Shown piece after piece: positions 24,501 to 34,997 of a DNA stretch of 64,000 nucleotides. The stretch covers positions 13,223,540 to 13,287,539 of the forward strand of contig CM064560.1 in assembly GCA_032716605.1 (NCBI GenBank). The letters run 5' to 3'. The DNA is from Paralithodes platypus (taxonomy: Eukaryota > Arthropoda > Malacostraca > Decapoda > Lithodidae). The stretch's first letter is position 1; the number at the start of each line of letters is the position of its first letter. The notes beneath the pieces are model-generated. The model saw only the letters and a list, made by a program, of their open reading frames with translations. It did not search any database and was not told the DNA's origin. The position numbers and the translations under genes are program-made.

Positions 24501-24893
24501 TTAAGGGGCAAGGGTTTATTTTTTGGTCGATTATTTTATATATTTATTATTTACTAGTTTCCTCCCTAGACCTCCATCAAACTTTAAAAACATCCATTAG
24601 ATCCCCCCTTATATATATATTTATACATTTTTCGGTAGAAAAATGTTTCGGTAGAAAAACAATTCGGCCGAAGGCCGCTCCCTCATATATTGCAGGCTCG
24701 CTATCGCTCGCCAGGAAAATATCGATACCTAAATGGCACGAAAGCTCTTGATATTGATATCGAAATGGGACGAAAGGCTTTAAGATCGAAAAACTAATGG
24801 GGCGGACGTCTTAAAATCGCCAAACTAATAGGGTTAAGCATGAGGAAGAAGGGGGACCAGAAAAGTGGCCCATCTCCCCTTAAGAACAAGATA
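24501..24893 (+). mobile_element. TTAA-flanked MITE, family M1, copy e
   Basis: TTAA lies at both borders (24501-24504 and 24890-24893), with GGGGCAAGGG at the left end and CTCCCC at the right. The core ctcgctatcgctcgccagg is at about 24697-24715. This is the best-delimited M1 copy, about 390 bp, without coding capacity. It lies 6 bp after the end of the satellite. Confidence 0.8.
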
Positions 24894-24962
24894 AATATAT
24901 TGTCAATTTTGTAAAGTTTGGATACTACAACACTCAATGACATTACTTGGTAGGCCATAAGC

Positions 24963-25322
24963 TTAACCCATTCAGTACCAATGACGTCATTTTCATCATA
25001 TTCTGGACACTATTAAACGAATGTATTCAGTATAAAAAGGGCTTCCAGGAATTAACAGGCTTCGAACTATCTCACTAACTGTCTTGATAGCGTAATGCAT
25101 AGTGCGCGGAATTTCGATGTGAGTATCCTGGGTTCGAGTCCTCGGAGTACCACATGTATTTGTTGATTTCATTAATTGAGTTTAGATGTGAAGTTGGTTT
25201 GTGTAAAAAAACATAATAATTAACCTTTTTTTACCACCACAGATTCTTCTTAGACTGCACATAATCGTCTAAATATAGCAACAATAATATTAAAAAGACG
25301 CCGCCGGTACAGTAGGGATTAA
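24963..25322 (+). mobile_element. TTAA element family M3, copy c, containing a SINE
   Basis: TTAA-CCCATTCAGTACC begins at 24963 and ccgccggtacagtagggaTTAA ends at 25322. The inverted ends, TTAACCCATTCAGTACC and TTAATCCCTACTGTACC, match. A tRNA-derived SINE (25081-about 25200) sits inside, which explains its length compared with the roughly 215-bp copy at 61953-62166. Confidence 0.7.
25081..25200 (+). mobile_element. tRNA-derived SINE, copy S1
   Basis: It has an A-box-like gatagcgtaatgcatag and a B-box GGTTCGAGTCC at 25131-25141. The unrelated tail cacatgtatttgttgatttc is shared with the copies at 60965 and 61282. The tRNA-like head, with ttcg in the anticodon-loop position, resembles tRNA-Arg. 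It cannot fold as a normal tRNA, so it is not called a tRNA gene. Confidence 0.65.
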
Positions 25323-25325
25323 AAT

Positions 25326-25442
25326 ACCCAGAAAATGAATAAGTCAGGGATGCCCATAAAATTTTACCCAGAAAATAAATAAGTCAGGGATGCCCATAAA
25401 ATTTTACCCAGAAAATAAATAAGTCAGGGATGCCCATAAAAA
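25326..25442. repeat. 40-bp tandem repeat, about 3 units
   Basis: tacccagaaaataaataagt..gggatgcccat recurs at 25326, 25366 and 25406. Confidence 0.9.
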
Positions 25443-26060
25443 GAAAAACGCGATAAGAACAAAGAGAGAAAACGTCGAGAAGAGGATAAGCTAAACCAAA
25501 AGCCTCACAGCCAACATTGACGCATAGACAGCCAACACGGTACCGACGCCAAGGACGCCCGAGTCACCACAACGACGACGGAATATTTTCCTGTTACACT
25601 ACCGTGTTCGATCTATTAACTAACCATAGTAGACCACCAGACTACTAATATTAAGAAGGCTCATATACCTACCATTATGGTGTTAAAATATAGATGTCTT
25701 TACCCACAGATTAACTCTTTTATTCACTTATCTCCAACACACATATTTATACGTCTTCTCAGTAATCAACTATCCTACTAGTAAACAAATCACATTATCT
25801 TCCTTCGTGTCTTGATATAAACCCTTGATGTCGACCTACTACCGGCAGCTCTAGTAAGTTACCAGATCATTAATATTAAGAAGGTTATGATACCTACCAT
25901 TATCATGTTTTATTTATGTATGTATTAAATAATGTAAGAACCATGTCCCGCACACAGTTTAACTCTTATATCTATTTTATAAGCAACACATTTGTACACG
26001 TCTTCTCAAATATAACCATTATTCTATTTTTATAAAACAAACCACATGTCCTTCCTTCCT
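25443..26060. repeat. Diverged 226-bp tandem duplication
   Basis: The phrase ctaatattaagaaggctcat..acctaccattatgg at about 25642 returns as ttaatattaagaaggttatg..acctaccattatca at about 25868. Later matches (acgtcttctca, cttccttc) keep the same offset of about 226 bp. The first 170 bases of the interval are unrelated and hold no recognised gene. Confidence 0.6.
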
Positions 26061-27100
26061 GCTTTGAGAGTAGTAGCCCAGCAACCCTTTTGCCCCACAG
26101 ATAACAAGGTGACCATCAGAGGTACCAACCAAAAGTTCACCAGCTAGGACCCCTATTAACTCTGTAGATTTGCTTCTTATATATCTTTCCATATAGAAAA
26201 TATCCGTCTTACTTTTGTTAACTAACTCTAGCATGAACAGAGATTGTTATTCCACATATTAACCACTGTAGGTCCTTGCATGCAAACCTACAACTTCACA
26301 ACCGCGGGACTACAGGACGCGTGACATGGTTGACCCCTCAGTATTGCCAATTCAGCCTCCACGTATGAAAATCCTATAACTCCCATAAAACGTGTTATTT
26401 ATATACTCAGGGTCTAAAAACTATAAATGTTAAAGTCTACTAGGAAAACCTAACATTCTCAGCTACTCTAGAACTTACCTAAAAACAGTATAAAAACACA
26501 GGCGAGCGAGGCTAGGGACACACGCACCCCTTCGATGACCCCCAGGGTTGCCAATGCCGACCAGCATTTACTTATGTACCATACGTATGTTCTCTGTATA
26601 CAACACCTAAAATAATGATCAAGAATAACTCTAGAAAGAAAGACTAACCTTCCCATATAACTCTATCCAACATTATCAGTGACAAACTCTTATAGAAATA
26701 AATAATAAAATCCACAACACAGGGAAGCCTCACATACAATAATACCCCCTTACCTCCTTGAACTCTCACGCTCAGAGGTCAACGAGAAATAACCCCAAAA
26801 CTCTGTACTAAAGTTCTAATATACCCATTCCCCTTTTGTTCTCACAGTAACTTAAAAAGGCAAATAAAACCTTGATTTGCCTAACATCTGCTCATTGTAT
26901 TATTTTGAATTGCTCCTCAAGTATAGTAGAGTAGTATCATAAAGTAACTGAGATTCACCTCCTCTAGGACAAGAAGGACTTCTTGTCCTACTAAACAGTG
27001 CAAACACACACCCTTACTATCCTTCGACAGGGAATGGATACCCTCCAGTACTGGTGCACATTAGGCCAGGGAAGTTTGAAGGAAGGCAAGTAACTCTAAG
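26061..27100. other. Intron 1 sequence without recognised genes; one perfect hairpin
   Basis: AT-rich, with no convincing coding frame. The one clear structure is a perfect 12-bp inverted repeat with a 2-base spacer, TAGGACAAGAAG-GA-CTTCTTGTCCTA, at 26965-26990. Confidence 0.5.
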
Positions 27101-27640
27101 CTTTCTCAATTGTCGGCACCCCGCTTTGGAGAAATATTATTTTTACCCTTCCTAACAGTTTGGATGACGGCACCCCGAAGTCCTTATACTGCCTGTGAAT
27201 AAGAAACTCTATTCTAGGATCTTTGTTAATTGTGGCAACCCAATCATTTAACATAGATACCTCTAATAGTCTGTATCTTTAATATTAAAATCATAAGTGT
27301 GTAGGCAACCCTCCACTTATATTTTAATATTTTTAGTACAACAATAGTGACCTATATAGAAGTAACTTTATTATTTCTGGCAACCCAGGAATTAATTTAA
27401 TTACTTTCATTTAGTTATATTTCTTTATAGTTAAAAGTTGAAAGACACAAGCACCCCTATTTTTCAACATTTCACTATTTGAAATTATACGACCATTACT
27501 CACAGAAGATCTAAGTGCTAAAATGATCTTTTGTGTTATAAGGGTTTAGCGAGACATACTCACGGGAACTCTGCATATATAAATCCTAGGCGCATTTTGT
27601 CTATGGCACCCCACCAGAATTTGTGACTAAAAGGTTAACA
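27101..27640. repeat. Series of hairpins with GGCAACCC / GGCACCCC at the tip
   Basis: The motif GGCA(A/C)CCC occurs at 27115, 27169, 27234, 27304, 27379 and 27605, and as AGCACCCC at 27450. Most spacings are 54-75 bp. Inverted arms surround several of them: an 18-bp stem with one bulge (27281-27299 against 27314-27331), a long imperfect stem (about 27217-27263) and one at 27361-27405. This looks like a diverged tandem array of a palindromic unit. Its function is unknown. Confidence 0.55.
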
Positions 27641-27782
27641 CCGCCCTGAGTTCTTTGACCCTCTTATAACGGTTAGTGACAGTCAAGAAGAGCCATACCT
27701 AAACTCTTCTTACGTTAGTCCGATATTGTGTTAATCCGGCATCACTGAGACACAATATTCAAAACCCTACTTCAAGAGTACC

Positions 27783-28270
27783 TTAACCCTTAACTGGCGG
27801 CGCACAACATATGTCGAGTGAAATAAATTTGGACTAAGTGGCGGTGCACGACAGCTGTTGAGCGCCATTTTCAGCACGTAATGTTGCTGAGAGAGAGAGC
27901 TGAGCGGTGGGACGAGCGTAGTAACCTTATGACCGCTCCCCACGACCACCATGGACGTACTGAACTGTATACCACCTTCCTCCCCCCTTTCTCACTCGCT
28001 ACACAGGGAATTATGTACGGAAATTACCTTATTTTAGGGTTTTTGCACTCGTGTTGCACGATCGTTGCAAGAGAACCAGTGGTCGTACAAGGATGGTTCG
28101 GGTGTCATTGGAAAGCTCTGTTTACGCCCTTTCAGGGATAGATACTTGTTTTACGCTCTGGGTCTTGTTTATGAATGAAAATGAGCACGGAAACAACCCT
28201 ATTTAGGGTAAAAAAAAACTGCTGTGCGGTACAGTATAATATACCCTACCACCCGCCAATAAGGTGTTAA
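27783..28270. mobile_element. TTAA-flanked inverted-repeat element, family M4
   Basis: It begins TTAACCCTTAACTGGCGG at 27783. Read from the other strand it begins TTAACACCTTATTGGCGGG at 28270. The termini are matching inverted repeats with TTAA on both sides. The 488-bp interior has only short frames (27881-28141, 27767-27952) with no family likeness. It looks like a non-autonomous piggyBac-like element. Confidence 0.6.
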
Positions 28271-29584
28271 CAGAACTTAATCACTGGTTAATATAAAGGT
28301 CAGGATAGTCGAGTATGTTTGATAAAGCTATAGGCTTAAATACTCGCGTTAATCCGATATGGTGCCCAACTGTTTCATTACAAGTTACGGAGCCATATTC
28401 AAGACCCCACGCCCATTAACCCAACTGTAACTTAACTTCACACGACCGGCCAACCTGGATGGCCCACGGAGCATCAGAGCATCACGGACATCATCAACTA
28501 GTGTATATCTCTTCAAGGAAAAGAAAGAATATAGAAACTACCAAAATTCACTATCAGTGACGAGATACAAAAGAAGTTAGAGTTCAAAAGTGATCAAAAT
28601 AAACAGAGTTCCTACTACCTCTTAATTAGTGAAAAGTTCGTAAAAGTGTTCAACTAAGTTAATCCATGGAAACAGATTGATATTATGTATGTATTAGTGA
28701 TAACCATATTTAGTACGCCTTTATAACTCAAAGAATAACTAATATTTAAAATAAGACGGATTTTGAGCATCAACTAACTCTGCCATATTTCCGCCAAGTG
28801 ATAAAAATAAACAGAGTCCATCACTCCTAAATTTTGAATTTAAAGAATAAAGTGTTCCAGTAACCTAATCCATAGAAACAGAATAATAATATGCGTGCAC
28901 AGTGATAAATACATAGAGAACACTTCTTTAACTTAATTAGTTAATTTATACCAATTAAGAGGGTTTTCACACATTAACGAACTCTGAAAATAATCTCATC
29001 AAGTGTAAAATATAATAGTCCACAAACTTGAACTCAAACTAAAGAAGTCCATCAGTGTATAAGATTTCATATTCTACGCCAGTAAATATAGTGAACTTAT
29101 ATAACCTCGTCCAGTATTATTCACGAGCTAAATCCAAGTTAAGATATATCGTGAATATTTATATAACCTGATTCAGTAGTTTTATAATAAGCTTTCAACA
29201 AGAGAATAGTGCGTATGATTCTCCAGAAGAAGATTCAAGTTCTAGTTGCATTGAATATACCTGATCTCCATCTAGATCCGCGATCGTGCTAGGAGATGAT
29301 ATCAATTGAGTTGTACCCTATGAATTACTTATGATAGCATCTTTAGCCCTCAGTTTTATGTATTTAGGACTTAAGTGAATAAACTGTATTACAAACCATA
29401 TTTCGATATTATCTGTGTCCCTATTGTATTTCTTATATGTATTTGTGTGAACTTGGATATTCCAGTCTCGAAAGAACTAACCCTAACTAATAGTTAAACC
29501 TGAATAAAATCAGGGCATAACAGGGATTACAACTCGATTGCATAGGAAATATATTGTCTCCATGTGAGTGAAACACCAATGAAG
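28271..29584. other. Intron 1 sequence, no gene; faint repeats of about 210 bp
   Basis: Phrases such as gataaaaataaacagagt.., aacctaatccatagaaacag.. and gttttcacacattaacgaactctg recur loosely in 28570-29060 against 28790-29000. This suggests a heavily diverged tandem repeat. A short stem (ATATGG at 28357, CCATAT at 28392) resembles the hairpins upstream. No coding sequence was recognised. Confidence 0.4.
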
Positions 29585-29850
29585 CAAGGTACACTCGTAT
29601 GCCATAGTCTCTAGCCCAATCATAAATATTCGTGGACATATTCCATTTCTACATATGGAAGTACATTGTTGGAAACGAATTAATGAGTACAAATTTGTAT
29701 ACATCAACTACAAAACTATATATATTATTCATTAAAAACTAGTTCTATCTAAAAATCAATCCAGATATTTATAATTGGATTAAGTAAAATATAGGAGGTC
29801 CACGAATTTCTGTGAGTGGGCTAGAGACTATATGGCATCCGTGTGTACCC
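29585..29850. mobile_element. Inverted-repeat element, family W, copy 2
   Basis: The left arm reads ggtacactcgtatgccatag, then tctctagccca and attcgtggac. The right arm is its inverted counterpart (ggtccacgaattt, tgggctagagactatatggc, gtgtgtacc). The arms are about 50 bp, separated by about 155 bp of AT-rich sequence. It is related to 11660-11900. Confidence 0.65.
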
Positions 29851-30931
29851 CAAGAAGGTCCATGATAAAGTGGTTGGGACACAGATAAATGTACTGGAGG
29901 GCCGCCGGTGGGGAAGACATTGAAGGGGGACATTTCTAACACTGGAATAATAGAATGGCCGAACAACTCAAACAGTAGAATATTTTATCCAGTAGCTCTC
30001 AACTGTTTCTTTTTGTGTCTCACACTACAGAGAGAGTAATCCAGCTAACTTTAATATACACCTCCTCCACCTTTTCAATTCACTACACTTAAGCACACCG
30101 CACTTCTTTCCAACACACCAAAATTACCTATAACATACTTTGCTTTTGGCTCTGCATCTCATTTTCCGCCTGGGGAGGGGGGGGGGGGGATTGTTGTACA
30201 GGTAGATTTATCTTTCGTGCCGTTCATGCACAAACAAAATACATAACTGAAAAACCTAGTGCCAACTCAACCAATACTGTTATGTTATTGGTTTGGGTAG
30301 GTTACACCAGATTGACTTGGTCCTGTCGATTTTACATTGTTTGAGATCTAGTGGTTGAAGTCATCTTTTATTTCCAGCTGACGGTAAGTTCAATCCCTTA
30401 ACTCATGAACTGCTAATAAATGGACAAAATAATAGGTCAAGTTGAGGGAGGGAGGGGGGTGTGGAAAAAAGGGGGGGGGGGGGGGGGGGGGATGTGGAAC
30501 AGGTAGATATTACTACAGTATGTTCTATGTGTTATCCATATTTGATACATTTACCTGGCACTGGCTGTTTGAGGGGTTCTTTTTACACATGTTTAAATAC
30601 CGTGCCTTCCGTGAGGCCTATCGCACTTCCTGGGTTAGCATCTGATTTCTCAATACTAAATGGGACAATGTGGTAGTGTAACTTTGCGTCCTATTATTGC
30701 CAGGTATTTCATAATTAACCATATTTCGCTATAAAATCAAGATGGGGGCATGCGAATTTACCATCAGCTGAAATATAACGGACTATAGTTGAGCTTCCGG
30801 GAACCCCAAACGATATCAGATCTTTGAATTACGAAGAACTACAATGCAGGATTTTGTTTTAATCAAATAAATTCTCAGTGTCAGTATTTAGATGGTTGTT
30901 CACAAAACTTCATCGTCTATCCCTCCTTCAG
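29851..30931. other. End of intron 1; poly-G tracts
   Basis: No gene was recognised. Two G runs stand out, at about 30173-30191 and 30471-30491, the latter preceded by ggaggggggg; both could form G-quadruplexes. The interval ends with the pyrimidine-rich acceptor tccctccttcag used by exon b at 30932. Confidence 0.6.
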
Positions 30932-31093
30932 GTATGGGTAGTGACGGTGGTGTCCCTGGCTGTGGGTACCTTCCTCCTGTACGCTGCCTCCACACTCGCC
31001 CACCGCCTCCTCAAGCCCGCCCATCCTCCCGTCTCCTACGCCCACGCCTCGCTCTACGGCTTTGGCATCGCGCTCGGCAATTCCTTTCCTGTG
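30932..31093 (+). CDS. Ionotropic receptor gene, exon b (TM1 and pore region)
   Basis: This 54-residue exon begins VWVVTVVSLAVGTFLLY, a hydrophobic helix fitting TM1. It then has a short basic/proline loop (HRLLKPAHPPVS) and ASLYGFGIALGNSFPV, which corresponds to the re-entrant pore loop and start of TM2 in ionotropic receptors (usually ..GxxxxQS..P). The acceptor is ccctccttcag|G and the donor GTG|GTAAGG at 31094, phase 0 at both ends. It joins in frame to exon a (..PFATQ|VW..), the usual order in this family. Its GC content is much higher than the surrounding intron. The channel would sit in the plasma membrane, typically of sensory neurons. The tissue role here is inferred from the family. 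Confidence 0.82.
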
Positions 31094-31429
31094 GTAAGGA
31101 TGTGTGCAGGCTAACAAGAAACTTGATAAACAATAAGACAGAGGTTTAATCCCATGTATCTAGTAGAATTTACCAGAACGTCCTGAACTTCCCAAATTGA
31201 ATAATTCCTGGAACATGACGAGAGTGCGTTGTTATAAGTGCGATAAATTTGCTTGGGAAACAGATTTACTTGCTCATGTAGTGATGTACACCCTATGTGG
31301 TGGTTTTGTATTCTTTTATTTCAAAATTATATTTTGCTAAAGCTTTATTTCCACATAGCAATTTTGATAAGTTATTTTGTCTATATATTGTGTCGTCCCT
31401 GTTTTGGTTTGTATATTTTGCAAGTTTTA

Positions 31430-31540
31430 CATTATGAATTATATGCGCATACAGTATTCCAGCCTCGGTTGGGAATTGAACCCACAATATTAGGAGCAAG
31501 AGCCAGTCATCTTACCAACCTTGGCATGACCTGCTAAGAC
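31430..31540 (-). mobile_element. tRNA-like SINE, family K, copy 1
   Basis: On the minus strand it reads TGCCAAGGTTGGTAAG (A-box-like), then GGCTCTTGCTCC, and a B-box-like TGGGTTCAATTCCC followed by aaccgaggc. The same order appears at 34274-34400. The head is tRNA-like, but the stems do not pair as a functional tRNA would. Confidence 0.5.
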
Positions 31541-31719
31541 CTTATATTCCATGTATTACTGAATCTGGTATATCTTACATGAAGATGCTATTCCAACCCA
31601 TAATGCATTTGTAGACTCATATTCCAGAGCACATACATACAAATTTTACACTCCAACCCAGACCAATCCAAGCTTGAAAGACTATTCAAGGAAGAGGGCT
31701 GTGTTTTGCTGAATTGAAT

Positions 31720-32186
31720 TTTGTCATATCCGGAACCTATGATGCACTACTCCTCCTAAACGGCTGCCTCCACGACATTCAACACTAAGACCAAAGTTGT
31801 TCGCACAGCCAAAATGAATAAAGGTAATCTGCCAGATTATTGCTACACTTGCTAAGAAGAAAGTTTTGCTGCGTTTTGTCATCTCTGGAACCAATGACTT
31901 ACTACTCCTAAACGGCTGCCTCCACGACATTGAACACTAAGACAAAAATTTATTCACAGAGCCAAAATGAACAAAATTAACCAGGCAGATTTCCGCTACC
32001 GACTGTGGTGGCTCTTGTACTGTAAGATTGATTCCTTTATATCATCTCTGAAAACTTTGACGCACTACTCGTCCTAAACGGCTGCCTCCACGACATTGAA
32101 CAATAAGACCAAACTTGTTTGTAGAGCCAAAATAAACATAGTAAACCTGTCAGATTTACACTACCAACTGTGGTGGCTTTGCATTG
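31720..32186. repeat. 158-bp tandem repeat, 3 diverged units
   Basis: Each unit holds the conserved core cctaaacggctgcctccacg followed by acattgaacact, then agccaaaatgaa and a gcagatt..ctac tail. Cores are at about 31754, 31907 and 32073. Conservation is strongest in the core. Confidence 0.8.
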
Positions 32187-32302
32187 CGAGTTTGTCTAAA
32201 ACAGGATATAGCAGAATCGGGCTGTAGCAGATTCTTCGGCCATAACGTTACAATTTTCAATATAATCAAATTCCCTAAGTTTTTTTCAGGTCATAGCATG
32301 GT

Positions 32303-34200
32303 CATAGCAGCTGATGAATGCATTGGTGTCAAACCGAGGTCAAGGAGAGGTTTCCTATTGGGTGAGACACTGGGCACAATAGAAGAGAGTCTTGCTGCCA
32401 CATTGGATGGAGATCTGGGTCAGCACAGGGCCCTGTCCCACAGAGTGATAACTTACCCGAGGAGAAACAAAGAGAGGTATGTCAGGGGAATCGCTGAGGA
32501 GTTCGAGGGACATTTCTCTGCAAATGACCTTTGGCCTGCTTATCGAGCCCTGAAGAAACTCCACTCTAAGCCTACCCCACCAGGCTAGTTCAGTTCGGAT
32601 GGTGGATGGCCAACTCGCATCGAGTAATGATGAGTGCAGAACCTGATGGGCTGAGTACTTTGGGCAGTTGTACATGGCCAGTGGTCCCAACATACAGCTT
32701 CATCCAGTGGACGTCCAATTACCAGTACCTGATTCACAAATTAGTGACGACTCTCCCTCCCTTGCCGAGGTAAAAGAGGCCGTGGCTAAGCTGAAGGTTA
32801 GGAAGGCTCCTGGAATTTGTGGCCTTCATGGAGAACTGCTGAAAGCTAGAGTGAGTTGATGGTCAATGGGTTACCGCAGTCCTGACTGCTGTATAGCAGA
32901 CAGATACCATTCCTTTTTGCTGGAAAAGGGGTCTGGTCACCCCTATTTGGAAAGGGAAAGAGGACTAACAGGACTGCAATAACTACCGTAATATTACACT
33001 GCTCAGTGTGCCAGGCAAATTCTTCGCCAATATTCTACTGGCGCATATCCGAGGACACTTAATAAAGGAGCAGAGACATGAGCAATCTGGATTTACACCC
33101 AAGAAATCATCAACTGACCAGATTCTGGCGCTCTTGGTGCTCGTGGAACGCCAACCTGAGTTTAAAAAAGTGCTGCTTGCAGTTTAGTTGATCTCATGAA
33201 GACGGTGCACTGAGAGACGCTCTGGGAGCTGCTACAGCTACATGAGATTCCTGCGGAGATTAATGACTTTGTTTCTGGACTTTATACAGGGACAGAGTGT
33301 TGTCAAGTGTGATGGGGAAGCATCTTCCTTCTTTTCTATGAATTCAGGTGTAACACAGGGGTGTGTTCTGGCACCTACACTTTTCAACACTTGTATGGAC
33401 AGGTTACTGGGGTGGACAGTCAGGCAGAGTCGCTGCGGCTCAGACATTGGCAAGTTCAAGATCACATATATTGATTTTACAGACGATGCAGTGGCCCTAG
33501 CAGAGATATTAGATGTTCTGAGATTGGCCCTTGAGGCACTATATGAAGATTTGGAGCCGTTGCGTTTAAAGGTCTCTTGGACTAAGACAAAAGTCCAAGC
33601 ATTTGGGGACTTATTGGATGATGCAGTGCAATTTGTTAATGCATGCAGTGAGAACTTAGAGATTTTGGATAAATTTACTTATCTTGTTAGCGTTATCCAT
33701 AATAGTGGTGAGCCGGGAACGATGTCAATCTTTGTCTCGGCTTAGCATATGGAGTTATGGATTCACTCAACAAAAGTATATGGCGTTTGTTGATACCTGT
33801 GCAGAGGGACAAAGCTGCGGATATTCAAGTTGCTTGTGCTCCCTATCTTATCATATAGATGTGAGACATGGACATTTAACAGTGATTTGATGAGACGCTT
33901 CAACTCCTTGGTACTAAATGTCTTTGCAGGATCATGGGCTATTCCTGGAATGATTATGCCTCAAACCAGCGACTACTCCAGCTTCGGCTATATGGGCTTG
34001 TGGTTCGCCTCCCTGAAGCAGACCCTGATCACCAGGTGGTCTCTAGAGAAAACAACCCTGAGTAAAGGAGGCCCAAGGGAAAAGCATGGAACTCATGACT
34101 GAGGCAAGTCGGCATATCATGCGATAGGATACTTGATATGGGCCGGGCAGATGCCTGGAGTCTCGCCCAGGAGGATCCCCTGAGTAGGGTCAGAGGTTGA
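32303..34200 (+). pseudogene. LINE E reverse transcriptase, broken and missing its N-terminus
   Basis: Pieces read in several frames: 32303-32588 (linker with HRVITYPRRNKERYV), 32668-32859 (EVKEAVAKLKVRKAPG, RT entry box), 33242-33745 (SGVTQGCVLAPTLFNTCMD, then YIDFTDDAVAL, then LEALYEDLEPLRLKVSWTKT) and 33830-34102 (C-terminal part, LILSYRCETW-like). The usual FADD catalytic box is FTDD, an Ala to Thr change beside the catalytic Asp pair. Stops at 32860 and elsewhere break the gene. The microsatellite tail suggests an RTE-like element. Confidence 0.82.
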
Positions 34201-34253
34201 GTGTGGCTACGCATTTTCACGGTGTATGCCCCCATTGATTGATTGATTGATTG
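32303..34253 (+). mobile_element. LINE family E (non-LTR retrotransposon), 5'-truncated
   Basis: The 3' end is a clean (TGAT)n tail at about 34233-34253. Flanking copies of a phrase like TTTCA-GGTCATA-CATGGT occur just upstream (32284-32302) and just downstream (34266-34287), an imperfect candidate target-site duplication. The insertion falls at the 5' end of SINE K copy 2. Confidence 0.75.
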
Positions 34254-34273
34254 AATTTTTTAAGGTTTCATTA

Positions 34274-34400
34274 GGTCATAACATGGTAAATAAGATGTCT
34301 GGGGCTCTTATTCTTAAGATTGTGGATTCGGTTCCCGGTCGTGGCTAAAAACATTTCAGTATACTCACATGTATTTGTGAGCTTCCAAACATATGCTTAT
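34274..34400 (+). mobile_element. tRNA-like SINE, family K, copy 2
   Basis: It reads GGTCATAACATGGTAAATAA, then ggggctcttattctt, then gattcggttcccggtcgtgg, in the same order as the minus-strand copy at 31430-31540. The B-box-like block is diverged. LINE E lies immediately upstream. Confidence 0.45.
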
Positions 34401-34660
34401 ATTTATATTGTTAGAAGCGCATATTATTACCGAGGTTAAGAGTGCACTTATTACTTGTCGATACACATGGCTACCGCCAATATGCTTGGTGCTACAGAAA
34501 CAGACAAAAATACTTCTGTAGGCTATTGTTAGGGCTTGTTATTGATATATTTTATTGGGTAATTATACCCCTACATCCCCACCCATTCCCCTTTCAGCCA
34601 CTCACCGTAAGTTTGTGGTGGGTCCATTACTAAGAGAATATATTCCTCTTCCACTCTCAG

Positions 34661-34801
34661 GAACCAAAAGGAGACACAACCCGGAGCTACTTCCTGTTAT
34701 GGGTGTGGTACGGCCTGCTATTGACGGTCGTGTACAAGTCCGCCCTCACAGCCTTCCTTACCGTCCCTCTCGCACTACAGCCCATCGACACACTCAAGGA
34801 G
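34661..34801 (+). CDS. Ionotropic receptor gene, exon c (TM3 and start of S2)
   Basis: This 47-residue exon reads EPKGDTTRSY, then a hydrophobic segment FLLWVWYGLLLTVV, then YKSALTAFLTVP and PIDTLKE. The YxSxLxAFLTVP block corresponds to the SYTANLAAF gate motif at the end of TM3 in glutamate receptors. PIDTLKE matches the pId-(S/T)-l-(E/K)-(D/E) start of S2 in arthropod ionotropic receptors. The acceptor is ccactctcag|G and the donor GAG|GTACAG at 34802, phase 0 at both ends. The correct frame has no in-exon start codon and is short, so it is easy to miss. It is the strongest single piece of evidence for the gene family. Confidence 0.88.
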
Positions 34802-34997
34802 GTACAGAGCCATGTTCATTACGTAAACGACCTTTTAGTTACTATATACTGATAAAGAAAACATCTGCGGGAAATGCTAACCCTATTTACTCAATCATAC
34901 TATAATATAAAACAAGCACTTAACCCTCTGAAGATCGTGACGCATTATGACAGTTCATTCTGGCTCTCATAAGACGATTTTATACAGTTTAGGAAAT

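Noticed and set aside
22799..24504. Plus-strand frames repeating IFKGLIPYSDSQSKPLTRA
   Set aside because: Produced by the 60-bp satellite; frames close wherever a unit has an indel.
25081..25151. Functional tRNA gene
   Set aside because: A- and B-box-like motifs exist but the arms do not pair as a cloverleaf, and the same tail follows in other copies, so it is a SINE. The same holds for 60965, 61181, 61282, 31430 and 34274.
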